From positions 1-64,000 of the forward strand of contig NZ_JADPIB010000003.1 in NCBI RefSeq assembly GCF_015767265.1: a stretch of DNA of 64,000 nucleotides, given 5' to 3'. Each line of letters opens with the position of its first letter. Within the stretch, counting starts at the first letter, position 1. The notes under the pieces are model-generated. The model was not told the origin of the DNA. It did no database searches and worked only from the letters and a program-made list of their open reading frames with translations. Source of the DNA: Aureivirga marina (GTDB lineage: Bacteria > Bacteroidota > Bacteroidia > Flavobacteriales > Flavobacteriaceae). Shown one piece after another: positions 61,882 to 64,000 of the stretch. Both the position numbers and the translations under genes were made by a program.

Positions 61882-62862
61882 TTATAAATCGATATAAACT
61901 TCTAAGAGTTCTGATTCCATTTCGGAACTTATTTCAAATTTTTTGAGACAAGCTGGAATTAAACAAGTTTCTCCACATTTAATTTTTGTTGTTTTTCCAG
62001 AATAATGAAAAGTAGCTTCTCCTTGTACACACATATAAATTACAAATGAATTTTTCTCTTCATGATTTATTGTAACAGAACCATTTAAAGGTAAAATATT
62101 TGTGGTAAAATAAGGACAAGATATTACTTGTGTAGAATTATTTTCAACTTTTTGATAAGGAGTTTTATAACTGTCTTGTGATTTAAAATTAATAGCATCA
62201 ATTGCTAAGTTTGTATGTAATTCTCGATAATTTCCAGAAGAATCTTTTCTATCCCAATCATACACACGATATGTTATATCACTTGTTTGTTGAATTTCTG
62301 CTAACATTACACCAGCACCAATCGCATGAATTCTTCCAGTAGGAATATAATAAATATCTCCATGAGAAACTTTATCTACATTTAAAATTTCAAGAAGATT
62401 TTTTTCTTCAAGATGTTTTAAATAACTTTCTTTTGTAACATTATCTTTAAAACCAACAATTAAATTAGCATCTTTATCCGCTTGCATAACATACCACATT
62501 TCTGTTTTTCCAAAAGAATTATGTCTTTCTCTTGCCAATTTATCATCAGGATGTAATTGTATACTTAAAGTAGTTTTTGCGTCAATAAATTTTATTAATA
62601 ATGGGAATTTTTCACCGAAAATTTCAAATACTTTGTCTCCTACAAGTGTATCTTTATATAATGAGATTACTTCTCTTAATGTTTTACCTTTTAATTCACC
62701 ATTTGAAATTATAGATATATCATTTTCAACATCTGAAATTTCCCAACTTTCACCAATATCTCTTCGATCTGAAGATTTTCCTAAAATATCTATTAATTTA
62801 CTCCCTCCCCAAATTTTAGATTTCAAAATTGGAGTAAATTTTATCGGATACATTATATTCAT
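61882..62862 (-). CDS. manA: Mannose-6-phosphate isomerase, class I
   Basis: 326 residues, the short class I form. It interconverts mannose 6-phosphate and fructose 6-phosphate with a zinc ion. Zinc ligands are visible in IQLHPDD (Gln, His), GKTEMWYVM (Glu) and GRIHAIG (His); the N-terminal YPIKFTPILKSKIWGG and the GESWEISD motif are standard. The product feeds GDP-mannose and capsule or glycan synthesis. The ATG at 62862 overlaps the stop of the peroxiredoxin gene (TAATG); an ATG three codons later (62853) fits family N-termini equally well. The two genes are translationally coupled. Confidence 0.94.
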   Translation of the reverse strand: MNIMYPIKFTPILKSKIWGGSKLIDILGKSSDRRDIGESWEISDVENDISIISNGELKGKTLREVISLYKDTLVGDKVFEIFGEKFPLLIKFIDAKTTLSIQLHPDDKLARERHNSFGKTEMWYVMQADKDANLIVGFKDNVTKESYLKHLEEKNLLEILNVDKVSHGDIYYIPTGRIHAIGAGVMLAEIQQTSDITYRVYDWDRKDSSGNYRELHTNLAIDAINFKSQDSYKTPYQKVENNSTQVISCPYFTTNILPLNGSVTINHEEKNSFVIYMCVQGEATFHYSGKTTKIKCGETCLIPACLKKFEISSEMESELLEVYIDL

Positions 62863-63326
62863 TAATTCTCTTTCTTTAATATTTTTAGCGCCGTGTCAAT
62901 ATGTTTCTGAATTCCAAATTGACTATTAAAAATTTCTTCAACAATTCCATCAGAATTTACAACATAAGTTACCCTTCCAGGAATCAAACCTAACAACGTA
63001 GTCGGAACTTTGAATAGATTCCTTACTTTATTTTTTGTGTCTGCTAATAAAGTAAAAGGTAAATCATATTTTTCTGCAAATTTTTGATGTGAAGAAACAC
63101 TGTCAGCGCTAATTCCTATTACCTTAACTCCAGCATCCGAAAAAGAAGTGTAAGCATCACGAAATGAGCAAGCTTCTTTTGTACAACCTGGAGTATCATC
63201 TTTTGGATAAAAATAAATAATAGCAGATTTTCCTTGTATAAATTCTGGAATAGAAATAGATTCACCGTGTTGATTTTCTAAACTAAAATTTGGGATTTTA
63301 CTGCCTTTTATTATTTTATTTTCCAA
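62862..63326 (-). CDS. bcp: Thioredoxin-dependent peroxiredoxin, Bcp/PrxQ type
   Basis: 154 residues. It reduces hydrogen peroxide and organic peroxides with electrons from thioredoxin. The peroxidatic Cys48 and resolving Cys53 lie in DDTPGCTKEACSFRD, the spacing of the PrxQ/Bcp subgroup; GVKVIGISADS and LPFTLLADTKNKV follow as expected. The frame has no ATG at its start; the TTG at 63326 gives MENKIIKGSKIPNFSL and is the only good start before an in-frame stop 12 bases upstream. It overlaps manA by a base. Confidence 0.93.
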   Translation of the reverse strand: MENKIIKGSKIPNFSLENQHGESISIPEFIQGKSAIIYFYPKDDTPGCTKEACSFRDAYTSFSDAGVKVIGISADSVSSHQKFAEKYDLPFTLLADTKNKVRNLFKVPTTLLGLIPGRVTYVVNSDGIVEEIFNSQFGIQKHIDTALKILKKEN

Positions 63327-63503
63327 AATACGAATCGTTTAATTTTTGCAAATAGACTGAATTGGCAAATATCGTGTTTTCTTTAGTTAATACAAAGAAA
63401 TACTACGCTTTTATATGCATTCATAGCATCTAAGTTACAAAGAAATTCCAAATACTTTAATAAATATTCTAATGAGATAATGAAAATTTAATCTTGTAAA
63501 TTG

Positions 63504-64000
63504 TTATAAATCAACTCCAAGATTAATCGAAGGATTTGCGAAATAATTAAAAACAACTAAAAATAAGATTGGAAAAATTATATAAGGTTCATTCACATTA
63601 AATATAAAACTGTATAAAATACTTCCAAGAGCTGTTATTAAAACAATAATATTGAAAATTTTGAATTCTTTAAAATTATAGAAAAATTCTTTTTGTTCCA
63701 CATTTTTATCCAAACAATGCTTTTCGATTTTTTTGAATAATTCTGTAGAAGCTTTTAAATCTTCACATTTTTTAGAAATTAGTAGGTTTAGTTTTTCTTC
63801 TTTTGATTTTAAAATTAAATGATTTTTATTGCTAAAATTAATTTTAAAATATTCTAAATCTTTGAAATAATACTTTTTAGTATGCAAACTAAAATAATCA
63901 TCATTTATCTCAAAAGAATTTTCTTTATAACCTAAATTATCTTCAAAATAAAGAATTCCATAAATAGAAGCAACTACTAAAACAAATCCTAAGAAGAGGT
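63504..64000 (-). CDS. Uncharacterised membrane protein (5' partial)
   Basis: The frame stays open to the window edge, so the start is outside. About 165 residues are visible. They begin with a hydrophobic segment (FLGFVLVVASIYGILYF), then a charged soluble part with PH-like beta pattern (YYFKDLEYFKINFSNKNHLIL, KEEKLNLLISKKCEDL) and two more membrane segments (about 40 residues before the end: FNIIVLITALGSILYSFIF and PYIIFPILFLVVFNYF). A TTG at 63887 would be an internal start and is not used. No family was recognised. The gap to the peroxiredoxin gene (63327-63503) shows nothing notable. Confidence 0.7.
   Translation of the reverse strand, partial: LFLGFVLVVASIYGILYFEDNLGYKENSFEINDDYFSLHTKKYYFKDLEYFKINFSNKNHLILKSKEEKLNLLISKKCEDLKASTELFKKIEKHCLDKNVEQKEFFYNFKEFKIFNIIVLITALGSILYSFIFNVNEPYIIFPILFLVVFNYFANPSINLGVDL

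Overview
The window looks like the chromosome of a member of the Flavobacteriaceae (phylum Bacteroidota). It is very AT-rich. Several genes are preceded by the Bacteroidota -7 promoter element TAnnTTTG, and Shine-Dalgarno sites are mostly absent. Five proteins end in type IX secretion (T9SS) sorting domains: four type B (gliding-motility type) and one type A. The species cannot be named from this sequence alone. No tRNA, rRNA, CRISPR array, transposase or origin was seen.

Layout. 1-3.1 kb: the tail of a T9SS protein, a GC-rich structured-RNA candidate, a phosphoribosyltransferase, a TauE/SafE exporter and an EamA transporter, with a small-RNA gene between the last two. 3.3-13.1 kb: two reverse-strand T9SS surface proteins (879 and about 2346 aa) that share an N-terminal domain and a Cys/Asp-rich repeat. 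13.5-24.2 kb: tandem outer-membrane beta-barrels, aroQ, a secreted leucine-rich protein, a VOC protein, arylamine N-acetyltransferase, aspartate kinase divergent from an ACT-like protein, a haem-binding protein and a MORN-like protein. 24.2-31.2 kb: the pta-ackA operon, a CPBP protease, folE and an unknown secreted protein. 31.2-39.9 kb: the remnant of an NmrA-type oxidoreductase, a lone HsdR-N nuclease, argS, a lipoprotein gene between 21-bp direct repeats, quinol nitric oxide reductase, a HAD phosphatase and a metallophosphoesterase.

40.2-42.6 kb is the most disordered stretch. It holds a decayed toxin/immunity-like pair and a broken RHS tip with a truncated peptidoglycan-amidase toxin domain. 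A small exported protein in the usual immunity-gene position follows. Two copies of a 65-bp hairpin repeat bracket the RHS unit. 42.6-49.0 kb: a CotH-type kinase without signal peptide, then a tight operon (unknown protein, membrane sensor, NarL-type kinase, response regulator) and an ABC exporter. 49.1-61.6 kb is one 12.5-kb gene for a 4165-aa adhesin-like T9SS protein, built from about 30 CDDDxDG modules and 13 Ig-like modules with a period near 815 bp. After it come a rod-like inverted-repeat element, manA, a Bcp-type peroxiredoxin and a partial membrane protein.

Themes: a large investment in surface adhesins; acetate fermentation/overflow and NO detoxification in central metabolism; and a small graveyard of polymorphic-toxin parts. 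Non-ATG (TTG) starts are inferred for three genes. No statistical or database searches were run; family names rest on motifs that can be read directly.
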